The notes: generated from the sequence alone by a model not told the origin. A stretch of DNA of 64,000 bases from Burkholderiales bacterium (GCA_003963005.1 RXJW01000043.1:1-64000), one strand, 5' to 3'; shown: positions 29,952 through 38,387, numbered from the stretch's first letter. Program-made: numbers and translations.

Positions 29952-30518
29952 ATGCCCGCCGCCGACCCGCTGACCGACCGATTCTGGTCCGACCTGCTCG
30001 CCAACCCCCACAACCGCGCCATCCTCGACCGCTGGGCTGCACTCGACCTGCCGGACGGCTGGCTCGTGGCCGGCTGCCTGTTCCAGACGGTGTGGAACCT
30101 GCGCAGCGGCCAGTCGCCAGCGGCCTCGATCAAGGACTACGACCTCTTCTACTTCGACCCCCACGACCTCAGCCGCGAGGCCGAGCAGCGCATGCAGGCC
30201 CGCGTGGACGCGGTGCTGGGCGACCTCGGCATCACGGTCGAATGCGCCAACCAGGCGCGCGTGCACCTCTGGTACGAGCAAGACTTCGGCGAGACCTACC
30301 CGCAGCTGCACAGCGCCCGCGACGGCATCGACCGCTTCCTGGTGCCCGCCACCTGCGTCGGCGTGCGGCCGGGCGAGCTCTACGCGCCCAACGGGCTGGC
30401 GCTGCTCTACGACGGCGTGCTGGCGCCGAACCCGCTGGTGCCGCACCGGGCGCTGTTCGAGCGCAAGACGGCGTCCTACCGGGCCCGGTGGCCGTGGTTG
30501 AGCCTCGCAACGACTTGA
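29952..30518 (+). CDS. Nucleotidyltransferase family protein (NTP_transf_6-like)
   Basis: A 188-residue soluble protein of the PF06042-type nucleotidyltransferase family, whose members are largely uncharacterised. The diagnostic N-terminal stretch is LVAGCLFQTVWNL, followed by IKDYDLFYFDPHDLS with the acidic DYD pair expected to bind metal, and HLWYEQDFG and LYAPNGLALLYDG further on. The ATG at 29952 is preferred to the ORF start at 29895, since the extra 19 residues overlap the regulatory inverted repeat. It is monocistronic, divergent from the amine oxidase-like gene; substrate and role are unknown. Confidence 0.85.
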   Translation: MPAADPLTDRFWSDLLANPHNRAILDRWAALDLPDGWLVAGCLFQTVWNLRSGQSPAASIKDYDLFYFDPHDLSREAEQRMQARVDAVLGDLGITVECANQARVHLWYEQDFGETYPQLHSARDGIDRFLVPATCVGVRPGELYAPNGLALLYDGVLAPNPLVPHRALFERKTASYRARWPWLSLATT

Positions 30519-30544
30519 TGGGCCGCGCCGGCCTGCGCTGGACC

Positions 30545-32980
30545 TCAGATCGTCGCCCGCACCAATAGCCACGTCGGCATGCCGGCCAGCAGGATCAACA
30601 GCCCGAGCCGTTCCAGTGTGGCGCGGCTGGCGGGTGCCGCTTCAGGCTGCACCAGCGCCGCCCCTGCCGCGACCGCTTCGATCGTCGCCCGCACGACTAC
30701 CGAGCACACCACCACCCCCACCGCCCACGCCGCCCACCACAGCGCCAGCGCCTGGAGATAGGCCGTCAGGCCGAAGCTGTGGAACTCCCCGAAGGGGCTG
30801 CCGAAGGCGATGTTCTGGTGCAGCGTGAAGGCGGGCACCGCAAGGAGCAGCGGCAGCAGGCCGAACGTCAACACCGGGTGCCCCAGGCGGCTGCGCGGGC
30901 CGGTGGCGCGGGCACGGGCATAGGTGGCCAGGCGGCCGGGCGCAGCGGCCAGGGGCAGCCCGAGGGCAGCGGCCAGGGCCCAGGGGTTGCGCAGCGACAG
31001 GCGATGCGGCCAGGTGCGGCCGGTGTGCAGGCGCAGGGACGCGCCTTCGGCGGGACACGGCAGCCGCCACGGCGCCACGCTGGCGATGTCGGCCAGCGGC
31101 AGGGTCAGCGTGCGGGCACCGCGCTGCAGTTGCAGCACACCGTCCTGCAGTTGCAGTCGCGCCCTGCTGCTGCGCAGCAGCGCCCCCGCGATGACCTCGG
31201 GCAGCAGGCACAGCGCGACGAAGGTGCGCAGCAGCGCCAAGGTGTTGCCGGTGATCGTCGTGTCGCCCAGCAGCCAGGCCGCGCCGATGGCCAGGGCGCC
31301 GCCGCGTGAGAACAGGCGCAGCGCCGCGGTGACGGCGCGCGTGGCGGGTGACAGCACGGTCACGTCGACGGGCAGCACGGCGGCCGCGGTGGCGGAGCGG
31401 GCGGGGGCGATGCGCGCCGCCGCGGCCCACAGGGCCCAGGCCGCCAGCAGCGTTGCCGCGGCACGGCCGACCCAGTCGCCCCAGCGCACCATCAGCGTCG
31501 GCGCGGGGTCGCGTGCGGGCAGTTCGCCGATGACGAGGGTCCGCTCGCCCATGCGGCTCGTGGCCAGCAGGCGGCCTCGGGCGTCGATCACGGCGCTCAG
31601 GCCGTTGGTGGTCACGCGGAACTGCGGCAGTCCTGTCTCGATGCTGCGAAAGATCGCCACGGCCTGGTGCAGCGCGGCGCCCTGCGGGTAGCGCGTGAAC
31701 CATTCGTCGTTGGACATCGTCAGGATGAGCTGTGCGCCCAGCCGCGCGCCGTCGATGGCCAGACGCGGGTCGGTGTCGTCCAGGCAGATCAGTGGCAGCA
31801 CCGGCACCTCGCGGCCGTTCTTCAGCCGCAGCGGGAAGACGCGCGCGCCGTCGCCGGGCCGCCACTGGCCGGCGGCGGGCAGCAGGGTGCGGACGACGGG
31901 CACGTCCAGCCACGCGGGCAGGGCCTCGGTGAAGGGGAAAAGCCGCGTCTTTCGGTAGCGGCCGATGACGCCGGCACCGGGCTGCACGAAGGCGGCGGCG
32001 TTGTACTCGCCAGTCTCGTCACGGTCGTAGGTGCCGAAGACGAAGGGCACGCCGGCCGCGTCCATCGTGGCGAGGATCTCGGCATCCAGATCCGCACCGG
32101 CCTCGCTCTTGGGGCGGCCGAAGGTGGTCGGATAGACGGTCTCGGACCACAGCACGGCGTCCACCTGCTGGTGCTCGATGGCGTCATAGCTCATCGCGAA
32201 GTGCGTGCCGAGCACTTCGCGCACCACGCCTTCCGCGCCCTGCTCGCGACGGCGCTGCTCGTAGCCCGTGATGTTGGCCTGCACGAGCCCGAGGCGCACG
32301 GTGGTGGCGGGCGGCTCGTCGTGCGCTGAGCGGAGCGTGCCGATGGCGGCGAGCAGCAGCGGCAACAGCAGCGCCCAGGCGAGTGATGGCGCTGCTGCGC
32401 GCAGGCCGGCGCGGCGGTGTGCCCAGGTCGTTGCGAGGGCTTCGTTGGCGAGCAGCAGCGCGGCGGTGAGCCCGCTCCCGCCGATCCAGGCCGCGGCCTG
32501 TCGCAGCGAGTCGGAGGGATACAGGCCGTGGCCGAAGGTGCCGCCGAGGCCGTGCGGCAGCATCCATTCGGTGGCCACCCAGGCGGCAGCTGCCGCGACC
32601 GCGGCGAAGGCCGCGCCGTGCTGGCTCCGGGCGAGTCGGCGCACCAGCGCGAAGGCGAGGATCTGCGGCTGCAGCAGCGGCGCGGCGAGCAGCAGCAGGG
32701 CCAGGCCCGCCGCGTCGCCGATCTGCGTGTAGGTGCCCAGCGCGGCGCCGAACCAGGCCAGCACCGCGGCCATGTAGCCCACCGACATCGCCCACGCGCT
32801 CAGCAGCGTGCCGCGCAGCGAGCGCTCGCCGTCGAGCGTGCGCAGCCACGGCACCCAGGCGACGATACCGAGCACCCAGCCGAGGCCGCCCTGGGCATAG
32901 ACCGCGCAGAGCAGGGCGGCCAGGGCGATGCCGCTCCACCGGCTGCGTGCCAGCCGGGCTCCTCCCGCCAGCGCGCTCAA
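30545..32980 (-). CDS. Enlarged apolipoprotein N-acyltransferase-like membrane protein
   Basis: An 811-residue polytopic protein. The first roughly 510 residues look like Lnt, which N-acylates lipoproteins in the inner membrane: an N-terminal bundle of hydrophobic helices, then a nitrilase-fold domain with candidate catalytic Glu in LWSETVYPTTF (near 278), Lys in YRKTRLFPFTE (near 344) and Cys in LPLICLDDTDP (near 398). In canonical Lnt the cysteine is followed by Tyr-Glu (CYE); here it is CLD. About 300 extra C-terminal residues contain several more membrane helices and a small soluble domain, absent from normal Lnt of about 510 residues. The start overlaps the upstream proline-rich protein gene by 4 bp. 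It may be an acyltransferase with a different acceptor rather than the housekeeping Lnt. Confidence 0.85.
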   Translation of the reverse strand: MSALAGGARLARSRWSGIALAALLCAVYAQGGLGWVLGIVAWVPWLRTLDGERSLRGTLLSAWAMSVGYMAAVLAWFGAALGTYTQIGDAAGLALLLLAAPLLQPQILAFALVRRLARSQHGAAFAAVAAAAAWVATEWMLPHGLGGTFGHGLYPSDSLRQAAAWIGGSGLTAALLLANEALATTWAHRRAGLRAAAPSLAWALLLPLLLAAIGTLRSAHDEPPATTVRLGLVQANITGYEQRRREQGAEGVVREVLGTHFAMSYDAIEHQQVDAVLWSETVYPTTFGRPKSEAGADLDAEILATMDAAGVPFVFGTYDRDETGEYNAAAFVQPGAGVIGRYRKTRLFPFTEALPAWLDVPVVRTLLPAAGQWRPGDGARVFPLRLKNGREVPVLPLICLDDTDPRLAIDGARLGAQLILTMSNDEWFTRYPQGAALHQAVAIFRSIETGLPQFRVTTNGLSAVIDARGRLLATSRMGERTLVIGELPARDPAPTLMVRWGDWVGRAAATLLAAWALWAAAARIAPARSATAAAVLPVDVTVLSPATRAVTAALRLFSRGGALAIGAAWLLGDTTITGNTLALLRTFVALCLLPEVIAGALLRSSRARLQLQDGVLQLQRGARTLTLPLADIASVAPWRLPCPAEGASLRLHTGRTWPHRLSLRNPWALAAALGLPLAAAPGRLATYARARATGPRSRLGHPVLTFGLLPLLLAVPAFTLHQNIAFGSPFGEFHSFGLTAYLQALALWWAAWAVGVVVCSVVVRATIEAVAAGAALVQPEAAPASRATLERLGLLILLAGMPTWLLVRATI

Positions 32981-33642
32981 CGCGGGCCGTCCGCCGGGGC
33001 GGGCACGACGATGCGCCGGATCGGCAGGCCGGGCGGTGCCAGCTCCGGCGGCACGACGCGGTCGGGGGGCACGGTGACCGTGCGGCCGTGGAGGACCAGG
33101 GTGGGCGTGTCGGGCGCGAACATCAGGATGGGCTCGATGCGCTGGCCGTCGTCGGTGGCCTGGTGGTGGCGCACATAGCCGGGCGGCAGCTCGAAGTTCT
33201 CGGGCACGGCCAGGCCGATCAGCGGCGGCCGGGTGCCGGGTGGGTTGAAGGCGGCCAGGCCCGTGCGCACGCCGGCGGCCTGCAGTCGCTGGATGACGTC
33301 GGCCATGGTCGGGCGCTCGCCGGGGTTCACGTAGTCGGCGAGGTCGGGGGTGAGGTCACCGGTGGGGTCGCGGTGCCGCGGGATCTGCGGCACCGCGGGC
33401 GTGACGGGCGGCGGTGCGGTCTGCGCGAGGGGCAAGCGGCGCTCGGCCGCGACGGATGACGCAGCGACTGCAGCCGGCGGCGGCAGCGCGGTGACCGCCA
33501 GGGCGACGGCCGGCGGCGCAGCGGGCGGTTCCGCGCTCGGCCACCACCAGGCCACACCCGCCGCCACCGCGCCGAGCGCAAGCCCCAGCACCCAGGGCGA
33601 GGTGCCCCAGGCGGCGGGCGTGTCGGCGTGGCGCTCGGTCAT
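32977..33642 (-). CDS. Membrane-anchored proline/alanine-rich protein of unknown function
   Basis: A 221-residue protein with one N-terminal membrane helix (WVLGLALGAVAAGVAWWW), a Pro/Ala-rich spacer (residues 35-85) and a C-terminal globular part with ELPPGYVRHHQATDDGQRIE and PTLVLHGRTVTVPPDRVVPP. Topology suggests a periplasmic domain tethered to the inner membrane. I do not recognise the family. It starts 18 bp after the SGNH hydrolase stop and its end overlaps the Lnt-like gene by 4 bp, so the three genes are very probably one transcript and the protein may link the hydrolase with the acyltransferase. Confidence 0.75.
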   Translation of the reverse strand: MTERHADTPAAWGTSPWVLGLALGAVAAGVAWWWPSAEPPAAPPAVALAVTALPPPAAVAASSVAAERRLPLAQTAPPPVTPAVPQIPRHRDPTGDLTPDLADYVNPGERPTMADVIQRLQAAGVRTGLAAFNPPGTRPPLIGLAVPENFELPPGYVRHHQATDDGQRIEPILMFAPDTPTLVLHGRTVTVPPDRVVPPELAPPGLPIRRIVVPAPADGPR

Positions 33643-33660
33643 GGCGTCAGCCCCGCGGCG

Positions 33661-34752
33661 TCAGGGCGCCGCCGGGTTGGACGTCGAGATCGCCCAGCCC
33701 ATGCGCTCGTGGCCGTACTGGTTCCAGATCGGGCTCTTGCCGTTCGTGAACGACGTGTAGCGCGCCGCGCCCGAGCCGGTGGTGCCTCCGAACAGGCCGG
33801 CCGAGACCGTGCCGCCGGTGTAGGTCGGGTGGGTGTCGTCGGACTGGATGTAGTCGAAGCTGCTGCTGGCCGACACGAACTTGGCATTGGCATCGCGGAG
33901 GGTGCTCTTGAGCGTGCCGGTGATGCGGCCGACGTAGCTGGCCTCGCTCTCGCCCGCGACGTAGCGCAAGCCGTCGGAATCGATGATGCCGTCGCCGTTG
34001 CTGTCGTAGTCGGCGCCCATGTACTGCGCGAAGTTGTCGGCGCAGACGAAGCCCTTCTGGCGGGCGTACTCGCACATCCAGTAGTTCATCTGCGCGAGCT
34101 TGGGCAGGAAGCGGTCACGCAGGTTGACCGTCGCGCCGGTGGTGGCGTCCTTGCAGCTGCTCTGCGTGTTGTCGGCGTTGTAGCCGGGATAGTGCAGGTT
34201 GGAGATGATCTTGAGCTTCACGCCCGAGTAGGCGTTGGCGTTGATGTAGTCCATCGCCGCGGCGACGTAGGTCTTGCAGTTGGCGACGGCCGTGTCCATG
34301 CCGCTGTAGTTGCAGGTGCCGGTCTGGCTCTTGAAGGCGGACCGCGCCTGCAGGCCGTCGTTGCCGCACATCTCGAAGGTCACGACCCGCGTGGAGGCGG
34401 CCTGCATGTAAGACTTCTCGGCCACGATCTTGTTGTTGTAGACGTCCGAGGCCACGGCGCCGGACTTGGCGCGGCGCACGCTCTCGATGTTCGCGTTCCA
34501 GAGCGCGGACAGGTATTCGGCATCCACCGTCGGCGCCGAGTACTTCGCGGCGTTGGACACCGAGCCGTTGTAGCCGGCGTAGATCGAGTCCCCGTAGGCG
34601 ACGACACGGTACTTGGCGGTGGTGCCGGCCCGGTTGATCGTCCAGGACACGTTCTGCGTGAGCGTGCTGGCGTGGGCGACCGGGGCGAGGCAGGCGGCTG
34701 CGAGCAGCGGCAAGGCGGCGCGACACAGCGCCGAGCGGAGGAACGTTCTCAT
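33661..34752 (-). CDS. Secreted SGNH/GDSL-type hydrolase with a calcium-loop-like motif
   Basis: A 363-residue exported esterase-like protein. A signal peptide (PLLAAACLAPVAHAS) precedes block I VAYGDSIYAGYNG (nucleophile near S56), block II AKSGAVASDV, block III EMCGNDGLQ (the G and N of SGNH) and block V SDDTHPTY (Asp and His). All four catalytic blocks are therefore present. Near residue 265 is DSNGDGIIDSDG, a DxNxDGxxD loop like calcium-binding EF-hand/dockerin motifs. Six or so cysteines suggest disulfides. ATG at 34752 replaces the longer ORF start. It may deacylate lipids or acetylated glycans in the periplasm or outside. It is first in the tight unit with the proline-rich and Lnt-like genes; the TonB-like gene is 158 bp upstream. 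Confidence 0.9.
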   Translation of the reverse strand: MRTFLRSALCRAALPLLAAACLAPVAHASTLTQNVSWTINRAGTTAKYRVVAYGDSIYAGYNGSVSNAAKYSAPTVDAEYLSALWNANIESVRRAKSGAVASDVYNNKIVAEKSYMQAASTRVVTFEMCGNDGLQARSAFKSQTGTCNYSGMDTAVANCKTYVAAAMDYINANAYSGVKLKIISNLHYPGYNADNTQSSCKDATTGATVNLRDRFLPKLAQMNYWMCEYARQKGFVCADNFAQYMGADYDSNGDGIIDSDGLRYVAGESEASYVGRITGTLKSTLRDANAKFVSASSSFDYIQSDDTHPTYTGGTVSAGLFGGTTGSGAARYTSFTNGKSPIWNQYGHERMGWAISTSNPAAP

Positions 34753-34910
34753 CGATGTCTCCTTGTGGGGTCTTCTTGGCGGAACGAACAGCGCGCCCGG
34801 CGGCGGACGGCAAGGCCGGGCCTGGAACAACGCCTCACGCTAGCACCGGGGTTGAAGGCCAGCTTGCGGAGATTCCCTCTGTGTGCGCTGCAGCATGTTG
34901 CTGCGCGTCG

Positions 34911-36392
34911 TCAGTACAGCCGGATGGCCGAATCGAAATGCCAGGTGCGGCGGATCTCGATGACGTCGTACTCGCGCGCCAGTGCCGGCGGGAAGGCTGG
35001 GTAGTTGGCCTGGCCTTCGATGATGCGGCGCACCGCTTCGTCGATGGCCGGGACGCCGCTGGAGCGGGTGAAGCTGACGGACTCGACCGTGCCGTCGGCG
35101 CGGATCGCGACCGTGACCAGCGGGTCGGTGTGCGGCTGGCGCACCAGCTCACGGACGGCGTCCATCGTCGGGTTGAGCTGGATCTTGCGCGCCCACGCTT
35201 CGGCGTACAGCACCATCTCGGCGTTCGCATCGGTGCGGCCGAAGAGCCGGCCGCGCCGGGCGCTGCTCCAGGACGAGGGCAGGTTGTTGGGCGCGGCCTG
35301 TCGCGCGGCGTCGCGTTTGGCGGCTTCTTCGTTGAGCTGCTGACCGATGGCGCGCAGGCGGGCCTCGCGTTGCGCTTCGGCGGCCTTGGCTTCGGCGAGC
35401 TGGGCGGCCTGCGCGCGGGCGGCGGCTTCACGGGCTGCGTCACGGGCCGCCTCCTGCCGCGCGGCTTCCTGTCGGGCGGCGTCCTGCCGGGCCGCTTCCT
35501 GGCGCGCGGCCTCCTGCCGGGCTGCAGCCTGGCGGGCCGCTTCGGCTTGGGCCGCCTGCTGACGGGCGGCCTCCTGCCGCAGCGCCTCCTGGCGGGCTGC
35601 CTCCTGCCTTGCCGCCTCCTGCTGGGCCGCTTCGCGCCGGGCCGCGTCGGCGCGCTCGGCCTCCTGCCGGGCCGCTTCGGCCCGGGCCGCGGCCTGGCGT
35701 TCGGCCTCCCGGCGCTCGGCGGCCACGCGCTCGGCCTCCCGCTGGGCGGCCGCCTGGCGTTCGGCCTCGGCCAGGCGGTCCAGCTGCTGCTGCACCACCT
35801 GCTGCGTGAGTTGCTGCGCCTCGCCACGGGCGCGGTCGAGCTGGGCCAGTTCATCGCTGCGCGAGGCGGTGTCGCGGGTCAGCGCGGGGTCGCGTGCCAC
35901 GCGCAGGCGCGACAGCTCGCTGCGGTCGGCCAGCGGGCTGGAAGCGGCTTCGAACGCGGCCACGATCGGCGCCGAGGCCGGCAGCGCCGCCGGCACCGTC
36001 CAGCGCGGGTCGGCGGCCTTGTCGACGGCGATGAGGGCCGTCGGGGCAATGGCGGTCGGGGCGGTCAGCGCCGCCGATGGGGGCGGCGTCGGGTCTGCGG
36101 TGACCGGGTCAGCCGGGGCGGCCGTCGGCGCCGCGGGCGGCGGCAGGTCGGTGGGGGGCGCGGGCAGCGGTGGGGGTTGCAGCAGCACCACGCGCAGGAC
36201 CGGCACCTCGGCGCGCCGGTCCTGCCAGGGCAGCGCAAGGCCCGGCAAGCCGAAGCCTTCGCCGCCGAAGGTCAGGCTCAGCAGCAGGGCATGCACGAGC
36301 AGCGACACCACCAGCGCCGGGCCAGGGCCGCGCGGGCGGCGCCGGCCCTGTGGCGCCCGGGCGCGGCCCGGGTCGGTCGACCAGCGGCTCAA
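34911..36392 (-). CDS. TonB/TolA-like energy-transducing protein with long Ala/Gln/Glu/Arg coiled coil
   Basis: A 493-residue protein: a basic cytoplasmic tail, one membrane helix (ALVVSLLVHALLLSLTF, residues about 26-42), a Pro/Ala-rich periplasmic stretch, a long helical region of AARQE-type repeats (about residues 190-350), and a C-terminal TonB_C-like domain (PLVTVAIRADGTVESVSFT, SSGVPAIDEAVRRIIE). The SLLVHALLL helix is characteristic of TonB-box transducers that couple the proton gradient to the outer membrane through ExbB/ExbD; the helical central segment is more TolA-like. No exbB/exbD or tolQR lies in the window. It is upstream of, and may be co-transcribed with, the SGNH hydrolase cluster. 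Confidence 0.85.
   Translation of the reverse strand: MSRWSTDPGRARAPQGRRRPRGPGPALVVSLLVHALLLSLTFGGEGFGLPGLALPWQDRRAEVPVLRVVLLQPPPLPAPPTDLPPPAAPTAAPADPVTADPTPPPSAALTAPTAIAPTALIAVDKAADPRWTVPAALPASAPIVAAFEAASSPLADRSELSRLRVARDPALTRDTASRSDELAQLDRARGEAQQLTQQVVQQQLDRLAEAERQAAAQREAERVAAERREAERQAAARAEAARQEAERADAARREAAQQEAARQEAARQEALRQEAARQQAAQAEAARQAAARQEAARQEAARQDAARQEAARQEAARDAAREAAARAQAAQLAEAKAAEAQREARLRAIGQQLNEEAAKRDAARQAAPNNLPSSWSSARRGRLFGRTDANAEMVLYAEAWARKIQLNPTMDAVRELVRQPHTDPLVTVAIRADGTVESVSFTRSSGVPAIDEAVRRIIEGQANYPAFPPALAREYDVIEIRRTWHFDSAIRLY
35400..35780 (-). repeat. Internal coding repeat (AARQE-type heptad-like units)
   Basis: Tandem degenerate units of about 15-18 bp (GCC TCC TGC CGG GC on the plus strand) encode repeated AARQEAARQE in the TonB/TolA-like protein. 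The protein repeat predicts a long straight helix; the DNA repeat is a candidate for length variation between strains. Confidence 0.7.
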
Positions 36393-36488
36393 GCGCGCCC
36401 CGCCGCTGCCCGCCGGCGGGCCGGGGCGAGCCCGGTCAGCGTGGGAAGGCCTGTGGGTCGCATGGCGTCATTGTCGTCACGGCTCGAC

Positions 36489-36504
36489 CCCCTCAAATGA
36501 GGGG
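36489..36504. promoter_or_regulatory. Palindrome CCCCTCAAATGAGGGG, candidate operator
   Basis: A 16-bp element with 7-bp perfectly complementary arms (CCCCTCA / TGAGGGG) around AA. It lies 97 bp upstream of the TonB-like start and 71 bp upstream of the small ORF at 36575, in the divergent gap between them. A dimeric regulator site or a short hairpin is possible; no protein partner can be named. Confidence 0.45.
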
Positions 36505-36574
36505 TGAGTGCGCCGACCTTGGCGTGTTCCGCCCGGCGATTTCGTTTTGTCAGGGAAACCGTCAAGGAGGAACC

Positions 36575-36835
36575 ATGAAGCCCTTCACCACGCCGCTTCG
36601 CCTGTTGACCCTGCCGGCCTGGCTGGCCCCCCGGCCCCCGCGTGATCGCCGGGACCCGGGGCTGGACACCGTGCTGGATGCGGGCCTGTGGGAAGACACC
36701 GAGCCCAACCGACCGCCGACACCGGGCGGGCAGCCCGCGCCGCTGAGCCGCACCGAGATCGAGCTGGCGCTGGACGCCGGCACCCGGCGGCACTTCCCGC
36801 CGCGCGGCGAGTCCGAGGTGATGCGCGGCCACTGA
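36575..36835 (+). CDS. Small hypothetical protein (86 aa) with strong ribosome site
   Basis: An 86-residue hydrophilic, Pro/Arg-rich protein with a short moderately hydrophobic start (LRLLTLPAWLAP) and a C-terminal helix (LSRTEIELALDAG). No family is recognised. The main support is an excellent Shine-Dalgarno AAGGAGG at 36564-36570, four bases before ATG, much stronger than its neighbours' sites. The ORF track joins it to an upstream in-frame extension from 36170 that is antisense to the TonB-like gene and is rejected. The gene is divergent from that TonB-like gene and convergent with the hydroxyacid dehydrogenase. Confidence 0.65.
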   Translation: MKPFTTPLRLLTLPAWLAPRPPRDRRDPGLDTVLDAGLWEDTEPNRPPTPGGQPAPLSRTEIELALDAGTRRHFPPRGESEVMRGH

Positions 36836-36848
36836 GGCCGCCGCCGGG

Positions 36849-37781
36849 TCAGATCGGCGTGCGCAGCGGCGCGCCGCGTTCCAGCGCGTCGACGTTGGCG
36901 ATGAAGTTCTCCACCGTCGCGCGGATGGCCTGGGGCGACCAGCCGGCGACATGGGGCGTCAGGATGACGTTGGGCAGGCCGACCAGGGCCTCGGGCGGCC
37001 GCGGCTCGCCCTCGTAGACATCCAGCGCCGCGCCGGCAATCTGGCCGGCGTGCAACGCGGCTGCCAGCGCGGCGGTGTCGACACAACTGCCGCGGGCGAT
37101 GTTGATGACATGCCCGCCCGCGCCGAGCACGGCTAGCACCTCGGCGTTGACGAGGTGGGTGGTGCCGGCGCCCCCGGGTGTGGCCACGACGATGTCGTCC
37201 GCCCAGGCCGCAAGCGCGACGGGGCTGTCGAACCAGGTCGCGCCGCCGGCATCGTCCCGCGGGCGGCGGTTGTGATAGCCGATCACCATGCCGAAGGCCG
37301 CCGCCCGCGTGGCGATCTTGCGGCCGATGGCCCCCAGCCCGATCACGCCCAGGCGCCGGCCGCTGAAGTGCGGATACAGCGGCAGCGCATCGCGCCACAC
37401 GCCGGCGCGCACGGCCGTGCCCTGCTGCGGCAGGGCGCGCACGCTGGCCAGCAGCAGCGCGAGGGTGTGGTCGGCCACGCAGTCGTCGTTGGTGCCCGCG
37501 CCGTTGCACAGGGCCACGCCACGTGCCCTGGCCGCGGCGATGTCCAGGTTCTCGTAGCCGGCGCCTTGGGCCGCCAGCAACTTCAGGCGCGGCAGCGCGG
37601 CGATCTCGTCGGCCCGAAAGCCCGTGGCGCCGTTGGTCAGCACGAGTTCGATCTCGTCCGCATGGGCCGCGATGGCGGCGGCGCGGCGGGCGGCGTCGGG
37701 CGCGTCGATGACGCGAAAGCGCGCGTGCAGCAGCGCCTTGTGATCGTCGGCAATCGGGACGAGCAGGAGCAGGGTGGTCAT
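36849..37781 (-). CDS. D-isomer-specific 2-hydroxyacid dehydrogenase
   Basis: A 310-residue NAD(P)-dependent dehydrogenase, probably a glyoxylate/hydroxypyruvate reductase-type enzyme. The dinucleotide motif is GVIGLGAIGRKIA near residue 145; catalytic Arg in NIARGSCVD, Glu in DVYEGEPRPP and His in TPHVAGWS are all present. Inspection suggests NADP preference (HNRRPR after the second beta strand), which is typical of hydroxypyruvate reductases. The true ATG is at 37781; the 1220-codon ORF is mostly antisense to the M13 peptidase gene. It is divergent from a YdeI-like gene with 42 bp between starts. Confidence 0.9.
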   Translation of the reverse strand: MTTLLLLVPIADDHKALLHARFRVIDAPDAARRAAAIAAHADEIELVLTNGATGFRADEIAALPRLKLLAAQGAGYENLDIAAARARGVALCNGAGTNDDCVADHTLALLLASVRALPQQGTAVRAGVWRDALPLYPHFSGRRLGVIGLGAIGRKIATRAAAFGMVIGYHNRRPRDDAGGATWFDSPVALAAWADDIVVATPGGAGTTHLVNAEVLAVLGAGGHVINIARGSCVDTAALAAALHAGQIAGAALDVYEGEPRPPEALVGLPNVILTPHVAGWSPQAIRATVENFIANVDALERGAPLRTPI

Positions 37782-37823
37782 GGGAGGGTCAGGCCGGTCC
37801 AGGCAATCCAGAATGTGCGCATC

Positions 37824-38387
37824 ATGGCCGAACCGATCTACTTCGCCTCGCCCGCCGAGTTCCGCGACTGGCTGGCCCGCCATGCCGCGACGGCGGCCGA
37901 GGTCATCGTCGGCTATCACAAGGTCGGCTCCGGCGTGCCGAGCATGACCTGGCCGGAGTCGGTCGACGAGGCGCTGTGCGTGGGCTGGATCGACGGCATC
38001 CGCCGGCGCGTGGACGCCCTGCGCTACCAGGTCCGCTTCACGCCGCGCCGGGCCACGTCGATCTGGAGCCGCGTCAACATCGAGCGCGTGGCCGTGCTGA
38101 GCGCCGAAGGCCGCATGACCCCGGCTGGCCTGGCGGCCTTCGACAAGCGCGTGGACCGGCGCAGCATCGTCTACTCCTACGAGCATCAGGGCGACATCGA
38201 GCTGCCGCCGGCGCTGGAGAAGCGCTTCCGGCGCCAGCGCCGGGCCTGGGCCTGGTTCGAGACACAGCCGCCGGGCTGGCGGCGGCAGATGCTGCGCTGG
38301 GTGATGAGCGCCAAGCAGGACGAGACACGCGAGCGGCGCCTGGCACAGCTGATAGCCGGCGCGGCCGAGGGGCGCCGCGTTCGCTGA
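37824..38387 (+). CDS. YdeI/OmpD-associated family protein
   Basis: A 187-residue soluble protein matching the YdeI family (bacteriocin-protection/OmpD-associated). Family hallmarks are FRDWLARHA near the start, EVIVGYHKVGSG, WPESVDEALCVGWIDGI and RFTPRRATSIWSRVN. Biochemistry of the family is poorly defined; Salmonella YdeI contributes to antimicrobial-peptide resistance. ATG at 37824 sits 42 bp from the divergent dehydrogenase start; the M13 peptidase follows 75 bp downstream on the same strand. No signal peptide is present. Confidence 0.88.
   Translation: MAEPIYFASPAEFRDWLARHAATAAEVIVGYHKVGSGVPSMTWPESVDEALCVGWIDGIRRRVDALRYQVRFTPRRATSIWSRVNIERVAVLSAEGRMTPAGLAAFDKRVDRRSIVYSYEHQGDIELPPALEKRFRRQRRAWAWFETQPPGWRRQMLRWVMSAKQDETRERRLAQLIAGAAEGRRVR

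Noticed and set aside
35400-35780. Possible CRISPR-like array
   Set aside because: Units are short, contiguous, in coding phase and without spacers; they encode the AARQE helix.
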